A DNA stretch of 64,000 bases from Legionella antarctica (GTDB lineage: Bacteria; Pseudomonadota; Gammaproteobacteria; Legionellales; Legionellaceae). Positions within the stretch are counted from its first letter, which is position 1. Each line of letters begins with the position of its first letter. Below the pieces are notes generated by a model that did no database searches, was not told where the DNA came from, and saw nothing but the letters and a program-made list of their open reading frames with translations. Of the stretch, positions 48,398 to 58,543 are shown piece by piece. The DNA is taken from NCBI RefSeq assembly GCF_011764505.1, contig NZ_AP022839.1, positions 1,657,001 to 1,721,000 on the forward strand, read 5' to 3'. The translations under genes and the position numbers were made by a program.

Positions 48398-49664
48398 GTG
48401 GAATTTAAATCAATGGCTAAATGATCTAGAAAACAGGAATAATCAGGAAATACAGCTTGGCCTAACCCGAGTATTGGAGGTGGCCAAAAAAATAAGCGTA
48501 CAAACTTTAGGTTGTAAAGTCATTACTGTTGCGGGTACTAATGGAAAAGGATCGACAGTTAGTGCCCTGGAAATGATCTACCATACTGCAGGTTATAAGG
48601 TAGGTGCCTATACTTCCCCTCATCTAATCCATTTCAATGAACGCATCCGAGTGAATCTTAAACCGATACCGGATGACGACCTTTGTCGAGCATTCAATCT
48701 TATTGAAGAAGCTCGTGACCCTGTACACCTTACGTATTTTGAATTCACTACTTTGGCCGCATTGCTTTATTTTAAGCAACACCACCTTGACGTTATTATT
48801 CTTGAGGTGGGCTTGGGCGGAAGACTGGATGCAACTAACATCATTGATGCCGATGTATCGATAATCACAACCATAGATTATGATCATCAGGAGTATTTGG
48901 GAGCCTCTTTAGAGAGTATTGGATACGAGAAAGCAGGGATACTGCGGCAGGGAAAACCGTTTATTTATGCAGATATTAACCCTCCATTAAGTATTATCAA
49001 AGCTGCTGGAGATCGTGCCGCGCCCAGTTATTTTTATGATACGGATTTTTCTATTAATGAACAGGGTGATTTTTTAGAGTTTAATTGTCAGGGCAAACAA
49101 TTTAAAGAACTACCTAAACCAAAAATTCATATAAAATCCACATCAGCAGCCATAATGTCTTGTTTGTTATTAGACCAGGATTTACCGGTATCTCTAAGTC
49201 ATATTTATTTGGCGATGAATAAAGTAAGTGTTCCTGGGAGATTGCAGTTTTTTCAAGGCAGTATTAGCATATTATACGACGTTGCTCACAATGGACAATC
49301 AGCCAGATTATTGGCTGAGACGATTCAAAAAAAAGCAATAAAAGGCAAGGTACATGCTGTTTTTTCAGCTTTAAAAGATAAAGATATTTTAGGTTTAATT
49401 TCTCCCTTAAGGGATTGTGTTGATCGATGGTATCCTGCACAATTAGATAATAAACGCGCTTCGAGCGCGTCTTTGTTATCCTCTATTTTTGATGATGCAG
49501 AAATTTTTGTGGAAGTTTGTTATACTAGTCCCCTTGTTGCTTTTCAAACTGCATTAAGTCAAGCTAGGGAAGGAGATTTAATTGTGGTTTACGGGTCATT
49601 TTTTACGGTTGGTCATGTAATGGCTGCCCAACATAACATATTGGAGCAGAAGGAGATTCTATGA
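48378..49664 (+). CDS. folC: Bifunctional folylpolyglutamate/dihydrofolate synthase
   Basis: This 428-residue Mur-ligase-like enzyme adds glutamates to folates and makes dihydrofolate. The P-loop is [31 protein letters not shown] and [15 protein letters not shown] are canonical. The start is a TTG ([14 protein letters not shown]) inside the accD end. The next in-frame ATG would remove the P-loop, so the TTG is required or nearly so. Its stop overlaps the dedD start by 4 bases (ATGA). Confidence 0.94.
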   Translation: MHKPWSEWNLNQWLNDLENRNNQEIQLGLTRVLEVAKKISVQTLGCKVITVAGTNGKGSTVSALEMIYHTAGYKVGAYTSPHLIHFNERIRVNLKPIPDDDLCRAFNLIEEARDPVHLTYFEFTTLAALLYFKQHHLDVIILEVGLGGRLDATNIIDADVSIITTIDYDHQEYLGASLESIGYEKAGILRQGKPFIYADINPPLSIIKAAGDRAAPSYFYDTDFSINEQGDFLEFNCQGKQFKELPKPKIHIKSTSAAIMSCLLLDQDLPVSLSHIYLAMNKVSVPGRLQFFQGSISILYDVAHNGQSARLLAETIQKKAIKGKVHAVFSALKDKDILGLISPLRDCVDRWYPAQLDNKRASSASLLSSIFDDAEIFVEVCYTSPLVAFQTALSQAREGDLIVVYGSFFTVGHVMAAQHNILEQKEIL

Positions 49665-50410
49665 AACTGGTAATGGATGAGAAGCTGAAGCATCGTTTAG
49701 TCGGGTTAGCCGTAATTCTTTCATTAGGAGCAATTTTCGCTCCTGCAGTGATGAAAAAATCAAGCCAACATCTTGATGGTAATTTTAGTAACGTACAATT
49801 ACCTCCTAAGCCATTGTCCCCCAATGTTGTTTTAACTGATGAAAAAGAACTATTTAAAACCATAAAAGTGGCAAGAGTTGAAATTCCTCATGTATCAGAA
49901 AACAGGCAGCTAACTGAACTTGTAAGAGCTGAGCCTGTTAAATCAAACTTGATCAATTCCAACCGAATCACAGGTGTTCCAAAAGTGGCTTCTAACGGTA
50001 AAGCAGAGCCTATTCATCTTGCTGTAAATGATGCTGCCAATACTACAAAAGAAGCCGCTAAACAATCGGCTAAACGACCTGTAACTGTCGCTTTAAAACA
50101 AAAAGCGGTTACCAAGGTTGCTCCTGTTAAAAAAATTGCCAAATCCAATGGTAAACCACCAGTCAGAAAAGACGTCTATGCGGTACAATTAGCTTCTTTT
50201 TCGCGATTTAACAATGCTCAGGCTTTAGTTAATAAGCTGCGTAATAAAGGTTATAAAGCGAACTATACCAAAATTAAAGGGAAACAGGGCCCAGTTTACA
50301 AGGTTTACGTGGGTCAGTCGCCACATAAAACAGATGCAGTAAAACTAAAAACTCAACTAGCCACTGCGATGCAATTAAAAGGCTTTGTAGTGAATACCGG
50401 AGTTAGCTAG
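49661..50410 (+). CDS. dedD: SPOR-domain cell-division protein, DedD-like
   Basis: This 249-residue inner-membrane protein has one N-terminal span (HRLVGLAVILSLGAIFAPAVM), a long Lys/Ala/Pro periplasmic linker and a C-terminal SPOR domain (about 170-248, YAVQLASFSRFNNAQALVNKLRNKGY). The SPOR domain binds denuded glycan at the septum. Its place between folC and cvpA fits DedD. Confidence 0.9.
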   Translation: MKLVMDEKLKHRLVGLAVILSLGAIFAPAVMKKSSQHLDGNFSNVQLPPKPLSPNVVLTDEKELFKTIKVARVEIPHVSENRQLTELVRAEPVKSNLINSNRITGVPKVASNGKAEPIHLAVNDAANTTKEAAKQSAKRPVTVALKQKAVTKVAPVKKIAKSNGKPPVRKDVYAVQLASFSRFNNAQALVNKLRNKGYKANYTKIKGKQGPVYKVYVGQSPHKTDAVKLKTQLATAMQLKGFVVNTGVS

Positions 50411-50412
50411 TC

Positions 50413-50955
50413 ATGCTGCAATGGATTGATATAGCCATTATTGCCGCTATCGGTTTATCAGTACTAACCGGTTTATTTAGAGGCTTCGTAAAAGAACTTG
50501 TGGCATTATGTGTCTGGATATTAGCTTTTTGGCTCGCATATACCTACTGCCAAAGTCTGGATCCCTGGTTACAGTCCTATATAAAAGAGCAATCGGCACG
50601 CACTGCAATTGGATTCATTATTATTCTTTTTGCTACCTTGCTGGTCGGTGGTGTCGTTAATGCTGTATTGAGTTTCATATTAAAGCGTGCTGGCTTGAGT
50701 GGAACTGATAAAACTCTAGGTATGCTCTTTGGTTTTATGCGAGGAGTTTTCATTGTTGCACTGATTATGGTTGCAGTTAAAATGACTTCTTTGCCTTATC
50801 AAGAATACTCTAAGGAATCCATGCTCTATGCTCGTTTTGACCCGGCAGTCGACTTGCTTTATGCCCATTTGCCTGAGTTTATTAAAAAATTGAAGACGGT
50901 GGATACAACCGAAAATATTGCTGAAACCGTTATTGATACAGTTCCTGTGTCTTAA
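50413..50955 (+). CDS. cvpA: CvpA family inner-membrane protein
   Basis: This 180-residue protein has four hydrophobic spans and begins [32 protein letters not shown], the family signature. CvpA was linked to colicin V production and to envelope tolerance; the biochemical role is unknown. It starts 2 bases after dedD. Usually purF follows; here a convergent nadD overlaps its end by 26 bases instead. Confidence 0.93.
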   Translation: MLQWIDIAIIAAIGLSVLTGLFRGFVKELVALCVWILAFWLAYTYCQSLDPWLQSYIKEQSARTAIGFIIILFATLLVGGVVNAVLSFILKRAGLSGTDKTLGMLFGFMRGVFIVALIMVAVKMTSLPYQEYSKESMLYARFDPAVDLLYAHLPEFIKKLKTVDTTENIAETVIDTVPVS

Positions 50956-51565
50956 TGTATTCATATACTTCACCAGGCAGCCTAGTTTCTACTGACTTGT
51001 TTTTTTTAAGATCATCTCTTATATGTGTTGAAGAAATTTCATAGTTTCCTGCATTAAATAAAAATACAGCTCCTGCTGGCTGTGTTAACAGTTGTGTCTT
51101 ACGCTTGGTTTCATGTTGTATAAGAAGTTTTTTTATGGCTTCTGGTATCGGGTGTTTAGAAAATAGACTGCGATTAATAACCAGTAGATTTGCTAATTCA
51201 ATTATTCGATGCCATTGATGCCATTGAGGTAATGATAAAAAGGCATCGTATCCCATAATCAAAGTAATTGCCGTATTTTTCATCTCCTCTCTAAAGCTCG
51301 CTAATGTCTCGACCATATAAGAGGGGGAGTCACGCCGAATTTCTCTTAAATCCAGCTTGAAATCAGGATAATGTTTTATTGCAATTTGAAGCATTTCAAT
51401 TCTTTGTACTGGGCGGGCACAAGTTGGAAGCTTTAAAGTGGGGGCTTTACAAGGAAGAAAATAGAAATCGTCAAATTTAAAATTAGATTGGATAGAAAGA
51501 CTTGTTTGTATATGTCCATTATGTACGGGATCAAAGGTTCCACCTAAAATAGCTATACTGTGCAT
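50930..51565 (-). CDS. nadD: Nicotinate-nucleotide adenylyltransferase
   Basis: This 211-residue enzyme adenylates nicotinate mononucleotide in NAD synthesis. It starts [20 protein letters not shown], with the (T/H)xGH nucleotidyl-transferase motif; a C-terminal [10 protein letters not shown] is present. The start at 51565 overlaps the holA stop by 13 bases; the frame's earlier ATG at 51613 lies deep in holA. Confidence 0.93.
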   Translation of the reverse strand: MHSIAILGGTFDPVHNGHIQTSLSIQSNFKFDDFYFLPCKAPTLKLPTCARPVQRIEMLQIAIKHYPDFKLDLREIRRDSPSYMVETLASFREEMKNTAITLIMGYDAFLSLPQWHQWHRIIELANLLVINRSLFSKHPIPEAIKKLLIQHETKRKTQLLTQPAGAVFLFNAGNYEISSTHIRDDLKKNKSVETRLPGEVYEYIKTQELYQ

Positions 51566-52566
51566 AGAGTTCCCATACACAGAGAAAGGGCTAGCTTTTC
51601 TAAAGAGTTCCATACTTGAGTATTTTGATTTGATTTAATCTGTTCATCGATTGTTTTACAGTAATGTAATAGCTGGTTCAGGCCTGAGCTATTCAACCTT
51701 TGGATACTTAATTTATAAAGATTAATTCGTTGAGGCCATATTTTGAGTTGATTGCAAGCGGTTTTAAAGTCCAGATTTTGTCGCGTGCTAAATAGTAATT
51801 GTAAGAGCACTCTTATTTCCTGGGAAAGCATCCATAAAATCAATGTTGCTTCTGTTTTATTATTTGCTGCCTGCCTTAGTATATGAATGGCTTTATCTGC
51901 TTGACCCATGAGACATGCTTCAATTAATTCAAAAGGAGATTGAGCACATTGATCAGATAAATGTTCCAAAGCCTGCTGAGCGTTAATTTGGCTGTTAGAT
52001 GGGCTGGATAAGGCAATTTTTTCAATAACCTGGGCACAAGCCAGCATATTGCCTTGAGTGTATTGATAAATTAAATCAGGTATCTGATGTTCAAAATTGA
52101 GGGTGTTCTTTTTAAGCTGGTTGGCAATCCAATGTTTCATTGACTCAGCATTTAGTGGATATGCTACTACAAGCACAACATGTTCATTACTGTAGAGCCA
52201 TTGCAGTTGATTTGCTGGAATGTTAGGAGCCCTGATTATTATAAAGCAGCGGGAATTAATTACTTTAAGATATTCTGTCAGGATTTTTTTCCCGGCTGCA
52301 TCGATTGATTTTTTATCATAAAAAATATTTAACACGACAGTATCGGAAAATAATGAGTAACTATTCGCCTCTTCTAAAACGGTTGACCAATCTTCTGTTG
52401 ATTGTATCGCGATAATTTTTTCATCGAAATCGTAGGATTTTTTAATAAAGGATTTTAAAGTATGCAAACTTTCATCAAGAAGATAATGCTCCTGGCCCGT
52501 GAGGACATAGAGTGGGGCGATTTTTTTTTGTAACTGCTGGGCGAGCATTTGTTGTTTAATTTGCAT
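51553..52566 (-). CDS. holA: DNA polymerase III delta subunit
   Basis: This 337-residue clamp-loader wrench subunit opens the beta clamp. It starts with [25 protein letters not shown] and has the AAA+-like fold without a functional P-loop. [13 protein letters not shown] and the C-terminal [15 protein letters not shown] collar fit the family. It lies 135 bases after lptE. Confidence 0.92.
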   Translation of the reverse strand: MQIKQQMLAQQLQKKIAPLYVLTGQEHYLLDESLHTLKSFIKKSYDFDEKIIAIQSTEDWSTVLEEANSYSLFSDTVVLNIFYDKKSIDAAGKKILTEYLKVINSRCFIIIRAPNIPANQLQWLYSNEHVVLVVAYPLNAESMKHWIANQLKKNTLNFEHQIPDLIYQYTQGNMLACAQVIEKIALSSPSNSQINAQQALEHLSDQCAQSPFELIEACLMGQADKAIHILRQAANNKTEATLILWMLSQEIRVLLQLLFSTRQNLDFKTACNQLKIWPQRINLYKLSIQRLNSSGLNQLLHYCKTIDEQIKSNQNTQVWNSLEKLALSLCMGTLCTV

Positions 52567-52701
52567 GTTGTTTCTTATGAGTCCAAAGATCGTATCTAAT
52601 ATGAATATAATTGATAAATTATAGCAAGTGTAGCCGTACTATGCGCCGCAAATAAGGCTACGATTACTGCCATAATAAAGAAAAAATCATCGGTTGGGCA
52701 A
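52567..52701. other. Intergenic region lptE-holA with a small inverted repeat
   Basis: GTAGCC at 52630-52635 and GGCTAC at 52656-52661 form a short stem with a 20-base loop. It is too weak to call a terminator. No gene. Confidence 0.35.
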
Positions 52702-53184
52702 TTATTTTCGATTTAATCTATTAATTATTTGGATTGCTGCTTCTCTTCTCATTTCACTGATTAAAACGGTTTCTTCTTCATTAGAGCCTAATATGCGATC
52801 GTTATTAACGGTAAGTTGTCGACTTACTGCTACGAATCTGGGTGCCTTTAAAATTTGTCCTTTCGAGGTTTGCAACATAAACTCTACAGTGAGAATAAGT
52901 TGGTACTGTCTTGGATTAGTACTCACACCAACACTTACTATCTGTTGTTGAAAAGTGGTTTTGTTAATGATGAGCCAATACTTGGCAAGAGCTGGCTCAG
53001 GGTTAACCAAGATCTTATAGCCTTCTAAATGGGATTTTAATATGGAAACCAATTCTTTGTTTCCATCCCTGGAAATTATAGAAACATTATCCAGCCATTC
53101 AGGTACATCGGTTAAACCACGCAAATGAAAACCACAAGCAGATAAAAGAAGAACTGAAATGAAGACAAACGTTTTTTTTTTCAT
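52702..53184 (-). CDS. lptE: LPS-assembly lipoprotein LptE
   Basis: This 160-residue outer-membrane lipoprotein has the lipobox LLLSAC, followed by GFHLRGLTDVPEWL, the usual LptE start. It plugs the LptD barrel in LPS export. The start at 53184 is 1 base after the leuS stop. The leuS-lptE-holA-nadD order is conserved in gamma-proteobacteria. Confidence 0.92.
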   Translation of the reverse strand: MKKKTFVFISVLLLSACGFHLRGLTDVPEWLDNVSIISRDGNKELVSILKSHLEGYKILVNPEPALAKYWLIINKTTFQQQIVSVGVSTNPRQYQLILTVEFMLQTSKGQILKAPRFVAVSRQLTVNNDRILGSNEEETVLISEMRREAAIQIINRLNRK

Positions 53185-53185
53185 T

Positions 53186-55660
53186 TTAACCAACAACCAG
53201 ATTGATTAATTGCCTGTGAGCGACAACAATAGATTTTTTTATTGTTTTATCAATAATAAAATCCTGGACATGCTGCTTGGCGGTTTCAATCAGTACTTCT
53301 TCTGCGGTATCTACACTGGCAGTAAATTGCGCTCTCAGTTTGCCATTCACCTGCACGACAAAATCTGCTTCATCTGTTTTTAGCGCACCTTTATCTACTC
53401 TTGGCCAAGGGGCATCAATAATTGCTTTTTCAAAGCCTAACTGCTGCCATAAATAATGGCAGATATGAGGAGTAATAGGTGCAAGTAATCTCAAGATTAT
53501 ACTCATACCGGAGTGAACAAAAAACTTATCCTCTTCTGTTTCAATAGAGTAACCGGATATTTCATTGAAGAGTTTCATGCAACCTGAGACAACAGTATTG
53601 AATTGATTGCGCTCATAATCGTTGGTGGCCTGGGCAAGAATCTGATGAACGATGTGACGCGATTTTTTTAATCGACTTTCAGCGTTTTGCCAATCAACAT
53701 GACCATTACCACTCAAAATTATGTCATTAATGTCAATGAGCATATTTAGGTGTTGATGAGCAAATGTCCACAAACGTTTGAGGAAACGATGCGCACCTTC
53801 TACTGCAGTGTCAGACCATTCTAAAGACTGCTCAGGAGGGGCGGCAAACATAACGAATAGACGAGCTGTATCTGCCCCATAAGTAGTTATCAAATGATTT
53901 GGGTCGACTACATTCCCGACAGACTTGGACATTTTATGTCCGTCTTTTAGAACCATGCCCTGTGTTAAGAGTGCCTTAAAAGGTTCATCGGAGTTTACCA
54001 AACCCTCATCGCGCATCAGCTTGTGAAAAAAGCGTGCGTAAAGCAAATGCATGACGGCATGTTCGATTCCACCGATATACTGATCGACAGGTGTCCAATA
54101 TTTTGCTCTGTCATCAAGCATTGCATTTTCCTGACCTTTACATGCAAAGCGTGCATAGTACCAGGATGATTCAACAAACGTATCGAAAGTATCCGTTTCA
54201 CGGCTTGCATCCTGACCGCATTTCGGACATGAGACGTTCACAAACTCATTACATTGTGCAAGAGGGGAGCCAGCACCTGTAATCTGAACATTTTCAGGTA
54301 GTACTACTGGGAGTTCTTCATCGGGAACAGGCACCAAACCACATTGTTCACATAAAATCATGGGTATAGGTGTGCCCCAGTAACGTTGTCGTGATACACC
54401 CCAATCACGAAGACGATAATTAATAGTGGCTTTACCTGCTTCATGCTCTTCAAGATAGTTGGTAATGTCTTCAATGGCTTGCGATGAATGTAATTTATCA
54501 AATTGATGTGAGTTTATCAGAGAGCCTTCACCGGTATAGGCTGACTGGCCTAAATCGTGTTTAAATTCATTTTCAGGTTTAATTACTTCAACAATGGGCA
54601 AATTATATTTTTTAGCGAACTCCCAGTCTCTTTGATCGTGAGCGGGAACTGCCATAACTGCTCCGGAACCATATTGCATCAATACAAAATTTGCAGCCCA
54701 TATGGGTAGCTCTTTACCGGTTATGGGGTGAATTGCGCTCATGCCTGTTGCAATGCCACGTTTTTCCATCGTAGCCAGTTCTGCTTCAGCCATTTTGGTG
54801 CCCTGACAACTGTCAAGGAATGCTTTTACTTCTGGATTATTAGCTGCAGCTTCTTTTGCTATAGGGTGATCAGTAGCAACAGCAAGATACGTTGCCCCCA
54901 TAAGTGTGTCAGGTCGAGTAGTATAAACTTTTACCCGTTTAGGGTAATTGTTCACACTAAAATAGATTTCAGTACCGATAGATCGACCAATCCAATTGCG
55001 CTGCATTTGTTTTACTTGGGCTGGCCACTCATCGAGGGTATCCAGGGAGTTGAGAAGCTCATCTGCATAAGAGGTTATTTTAATGAACCATTGTGAAATT
55101 TCTTTTCTCTCTACCAGAGCACCAGACCGCCATCCGCGGCCATCAACCACCTGTTCATTGGCTAAAACAGTTTGATCGATTGGATCCCAATTAACTACAG
55201 CATTTTTCTTGTAAACCAGACCTTTTTCAAATAATCGGATAAAAAACCATTGTTCCCAACGGTAGTACTCAGGGTCGCAAGTCGCGATTTCACGCTTCCA
55301 GTCATAAGCATTGCCCAGGCGTAAAAACTGTTCTTTCATTGCGGCTATATTTTTTCTGGTCCACTCAGCTGGTGGTATTCCATTTTTGATAGCGGCATTC
55401 TCAGCGGGTAAGCCGAAAGCATCCCAACCTATGGGCTGAAGAACATTTTTTCCTAAAGCGCGTTGATAGCGGGAGATAACATCTCCAAGAGTGTAGTTAC
55501 GAACATGTCCCATATGTAAGGTTCCACTGGGGTAGGGGAACATAGATAAACAATAAAATTTTTCTTTGTTTAAATCTTCAGTAACATTAAATGACTGTTT
55601 TTTATGCCAATATTGCTGGGCTTGTTCTTCAACCTCTTGGGGTTTATAGGTATTATCCAT
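53186..55660 (-). CDS. leuS: Leucyl-tRNA synthetase
   Basis: This 824-residue class-I synthetase charges tRNA-Leu. HIGH is in YPSGTLHMGHVRNY and KMSKS in DGHKMSKSVGNVVDP. The CP1 editing domain (with VYTTRPDTLMGATYLAVA) and a zinc-binding insert (CEQCGLVPVP to CPKCGQDASRET) are complete. The start at 55660 (MDNTYKPQEVEEQAQQYW) was chosen by family N-terminus; the open frame extends 114 bases upstream into lnt without support. Confidence 0.96.
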   Translation of the reverse strand: MDNTYKPQEVEEQAQQYWHKKQSFNVTEDLNKEKFYCLSMFPYPSGTLHMGHVRNYTLGDVISRYQRALGKNVLQPIGWDAFGLPAENAAIKNGIPPAEWTRKNIAAMKEQFLRLGNAYDWKREIATCDPEYYRWEQWFFIRLFEKGLVYKKNAVVNWDPIDQTVLANEQVVDGRGWRSGALVERKEISQWFIKITSYADELLNSLDTLDEWPAQVKQMQRNWIGRSIGTEIYFSVNNYPKRVKVYTTRPDTLMGATYLAVATDHPIAKEAAANNPEVKAFLDSCQGTKMAEAELATMEKRGIATGMSAIHPITGKELPIWAANFVLMQYGSGAVMAVPAHDQRDWEFAKKYNLPIVEVIKPENEFKHDLGQSAYTGEGSLINSHQFDKLHSSQAIEDITNYLEEHEAGKATINYRLRDWGVSRQRYWGTPIPMILCEQCGLVPVPDEELPVVLPENVQITGAGSPLAQCNEFVNVSCPKCGQDASRETDTFDTFVESSWYYARFACKGQENAMLDDRAKYWTPVDQYIGGIEHAVMHLLYARFFHKLMRDEGLVNSDEPFKALLTQGMVLKDGHKMSKSVGNVVDPNHLITTYGADTARLFVMFAAPPEQSLEWSDTAVEGAHRFLKRLWTFAHQHLNMLIDINDIILSGNGHVDWQNAESRLKKSRHIVHQILAQATNDYERNQFNTVVSGCMKLFNEISGYSIETEEDKFFVHSGMSIILRLLAPITPHICHYLWQQLGFEKAIIDAPWPRVDKGALKTDEADFVVQVNGKLRAQFTASVDTAEEVLIETAKQHVQDFIIDKTIKKSIVVAHRQLINLVVG

Positions 55661-55724
55661 AGTCCAATTAATCAAGTGACGGTGAAGCGCTAGGATAACT
55701 CCTCTTGTCCTCGCCAGCAATAGC

Positions 55725-57260
55725 TTATTTCTTTCTGCGTTGGCGAAGCTGCAAAATAAGTATATAAAATACAATAAATGAGCAGAAAATTAGCACTGGA
55801 TAGTCATACCAAAATACCCATGGTGTAATTCCTTCAGCAGGGAAAATTTCCCCTTCTAAAATTCCAGAGCTAAATGGAGGTAATCCTGCAATTATGTCAC
55901 CATTATTATTTATGATAGAGGACAAACCATCATTATTTACAACAATCTGGAATCGTCCAGTGAGCAACGAAAGAATCTGTGCCATTTGAAGTTGTTGATA
56001 ACTGGCTAAAGAGCGTCCAAACCAGCCATTATCACTGATTGAAACAATCCATCGAGCCAGAGGCAGCTGAAGTCTTAGCAGATTAGGATAAGCTATTTCA
56101 TAACAGATAAGACTGGCAATAGGGTTATTTGCTATTGTTATTAATTGCTGACCTTTCTTTCCAGGTAAAATATTGGGCTCGGGTAACTTAAGCCATCGGT
56201 TTATTGCAACAAATGGTGCCGGAATGTATTCACCAAATGGAACTAATTGTTGCTTTAAGTGCTCACCCTTAGCTAACCCTAAGCTGATTACGGTATTATA
56301 ATAATTGGTTTCCCTGTCATTAACCGGCTGTAAAATTCCTACCATTAATGCACTTCTGGCTTTTAACGCTTTTTTACTCAATTTAAGTAGATATTCTTCC
56401 AGATAGCTTGCGGGTAAGGGGATTGCTGACTCTGGTAAAATTATTAACTGTTTCCCTAAAAGCTTATCAATAGCCTGTCTATAAATTTTTAATAAATTCC
56501 AGAAAAGAGCATCATCCCATTTATCACGCATTGATAAATTTGCTTGAACAACACCAACAGTCACCGGAGCTTTTTTTATGTCGGTCCAATGAAGATTTTT
56601 TCCAAGCGAGGGAATAATCAGAATTAAAACAAATAGACTCAGATAAAAATAACGTTTGATCGAATTTTCATGGACAGCGATCGTTAATAAAGCAGCAGAA
56701 AAAGAGCACAATAAGCTTAAACCATAGATACCAAAAAGGGGGCCAAGGTAGCGTAAAGGGGTATCAATCTGAGTTGTACCGATTAATAACCAGGGGAAAC
56801 CGCTAAACAGATTTGATCGAATAAATTCACTAAGACACCACAAGGAACTAAATAAAAGGATGCTTGAAAATTTATTATGACAGGTTTCAAATAATTTAAA
56901 AATATAGGCCACTAAAGCAGGAAATAAAGACAGATAGAATACAAAAAGAAGAGTAGCTAACGCTGATAATAGGTAGTTTAATTGACCATAGTCATGAATG
57001 CTGACGATAACCCAGGAAACACCAAAACCAAAATAACCCACTCCATAAACAAAGCCTAAAATAAAGCTTTGCTTAACAGAACAATTCAATAACGCAGAAA
57101 AAAGGAATGCCATGCTTAAAATGGTAATCCCAGGCATGTGAAAAGGAGCAAATCCCAAAGGCGCTAATAATCCAGCAAAAAATATAAAAATATAGATTAC
57201 ATAGTGTGATCTGGTTACAGTATCGAAGAATTCAGAACTGGTGATAGCAGCTTGCTTCAT
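55725..57260 (-). CDS. lnt: Apolipoprotein N-acyltransferase
   Basis: This 511-residue inner-membrane enzyme adds the third acyl chain to lipoproteins. About six spans lie at residues 18-230, then a nitrilase-type domain with the triad Glu (IILPESAIP), Lys (QLVPFGEYIP region) and Cys (ASLICYEIAYP). NDGWFGRS is present. A last span lies near the C-terminus. It reads toward leuS, 64 bases away. Confidence 0.92.
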   Translation of the reverse strand: MKQAAITSSEFFDTVTRSHYVIYIFIFFAGLLAPLGFAPFHMPGITILSMAFLFSALLNCSVKQSFILGFVYGVGYFGFGVSWVIVSIHDYGQLNYLLSALATLLFVFYLSLFPALVAYIFKLFETCHNKFSSILLFSSLWCLSEFIRSNLFSGFPWLLIGTTQIDTPLRYLGPLFGIYGLSLLCSFSAALLTIAVHENSIKRYFYLSLFVLILIIPSLGKNLHWTDIKKAPVTVGVVQANLSMRDKWDDALFWNLLKIYRQAIDKLLGKQLIILPESAIPLPASYLEEYLLKLSKKALKARSALMVGILQPVNDRETNYYNTVISLGLAKGEHLKQQLVPFGEYIPAPFVAINRWLKLPEPNILPGKKGQQLITIANNPIASLICYEIAYPNLLRLQLPLARWIVSISDNGWFGRSLASYQQLQMAQILSLLTGRFQIVVNNDGLSSIINNNGDIIAGLPPFSSGILEGEIFPAEGITPWVFWYDYPVLIFCSFIVFYILILQLRQRRKK

Positions 57261-57445
57261 GTGATAATCGAATTGATTAAAGTAGTCAAGATAAATGAGT
57301 ACGGCACTGAGGTCAAGAACTATAGAAGGTTACAGGAGAATAGATCAGGTATCGTTGGGAAATATCATTTTAAATGGCCAATTATCTCTATCCAATACTT
57401 AATATTTTGTGTACGATTATCTCGTTTACAAAGGAGATGGATTGT

Positions 57446-58534
57446 ATGTATAACGTAATGATTACTGGTGCTGGGAAGATAGGTAGCTTAATTGCTTGTT
57501 TGTTGGCAGATAGTGGCTCTTATCAAGTGCACTTGGCCGATGTTGAATTTAGTGGATCGGATGTAAAAAGATTATTAGCCGCATTACCTGAAATTAAAAC
57601 CGTTGCTTTGGATGTTAAGGACGAACAGTCTACAGAAACCTATCTGAAGAAACATAATATTATCGCCGTTATTTCAAGTTTACCCTATTTTTTAAATACT
57701 CATGTTGCACAGGCTGCGAAGGCTGCAAAAGCACATTATTTTGATTTAACTGAGGATACGTCTGTTACGGAGGCTGTTAAAGCTATTGCTGAAAACGCAG
57801 AAACAGCATTTGTTCCTCAATGTGGATTAGCTCCAGGATTTATCAGCATTGCTGCAAATAGTTTGATGCAGGAATTTGAACAGTGCTTCCATGCTAGACT
57901 ACGAGTAGGTGCCTTGCCGCAAAGAGCAAATAATGCACTCCAATACTCTTTAACCTGGTCAACTGATGGAGTTATTAATGAGTATGGAAACCCTTGCTAT
58001 GGTATAGAGTCTGGAAAAGCAATAATCATGGCTCCTCTTGAAGGTCTAGAGACTATCCAGATAGATGGTTGCGAATATGAAGCATTTAACACTTCTGGCG
58101 GTCTGGGTAGTTTGGCTGAATTATATTTTGGCAAAGTTCAAACTATGAATTATAAGACCATGCGCTATCCTGGCCATTGTGAAAAAATGCGTTTGCTTAT
58201 GAATGACTTACGTTTAAATGAAGATCGAGTTACCTTAAAGAAAATTCTTGAAAATGCAATTCCTAAAACCTATCAGGATATTGTTATTGTCTATGTTACG
58301 GTGGAAGGAATTAAGCACGGTGAGCTGACTGAAAAAAGCTATGTGAAAAAAGTGTATCCTGAAGTGATACGCGGCTTGGAATGGTCTGCAATTCAGGTCA
58401 GTACAGCATCGGGAGTCTGCGCGGTAGTTGATTTGGTATTGGGCCAATCAAATGAGTATAAGGGACTGATTTTACAAGAAGAGTTCAAATTAGCAAACGT
58501 GCTGGAGAATCGGTTCGGTAAATACTACGCTTAG
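57446..58534 (+). CDS. Saccharopine/lysine-6-dehydrogenase family enzyme
   Basis: This 362-residue protein starts MYNVMITGAGKIGSLIACLLADSG, an NAD-binding Rossmann loop, with PQCGLAPGFISIAANSL and LRVGALPQRANNALQYS in the catalytic half. These fit the saccharopine dehydrogenase/lysine 6-dehydrogenase superfamily. The start at 57446 has GGAG 9 bases upstream; earlier in-frame ATGs lack spacing. It is followed 9 bases later by an antiquitin-type dehydrogenase, so its product is probably 2-aminoadipate 6-semialdehyde, from lysine or saccharopine. Confidence 0.85.
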   Translation: MYNVMITGAGKIGSLIACLLADSGSYQVHLADVEFSGSDVKRLLAALPEIKTVALDVKDEQSTETYLKKHNIIAVISSLPYFLNTHVAQAAKAAKAHYFDLTEDTSVTEAVKAIAENAETAFVPQCGLAPGFISIAANSLMQEFEQCFHARLRVGALPQRANNALQYSLTWSTDGVINEYGNPCYGIESGKAIIMAPLEGLETIQIDGCEYEAFNTSGGLGSLAELYFGKVQTMNYKTMRYPGHCEKMRLLMNDLRLNEDRVTLKKILENAIPKTYQDIVIVYVTVEGIKHGELTEKSYVKKVYPEVIRGLEWSAIQVSTASGVCAVVDLVLGQSNEYKGLILQEEFKLANVLENRFGKYYA

Positions 58535-58543
58535 GAGCGCTTT

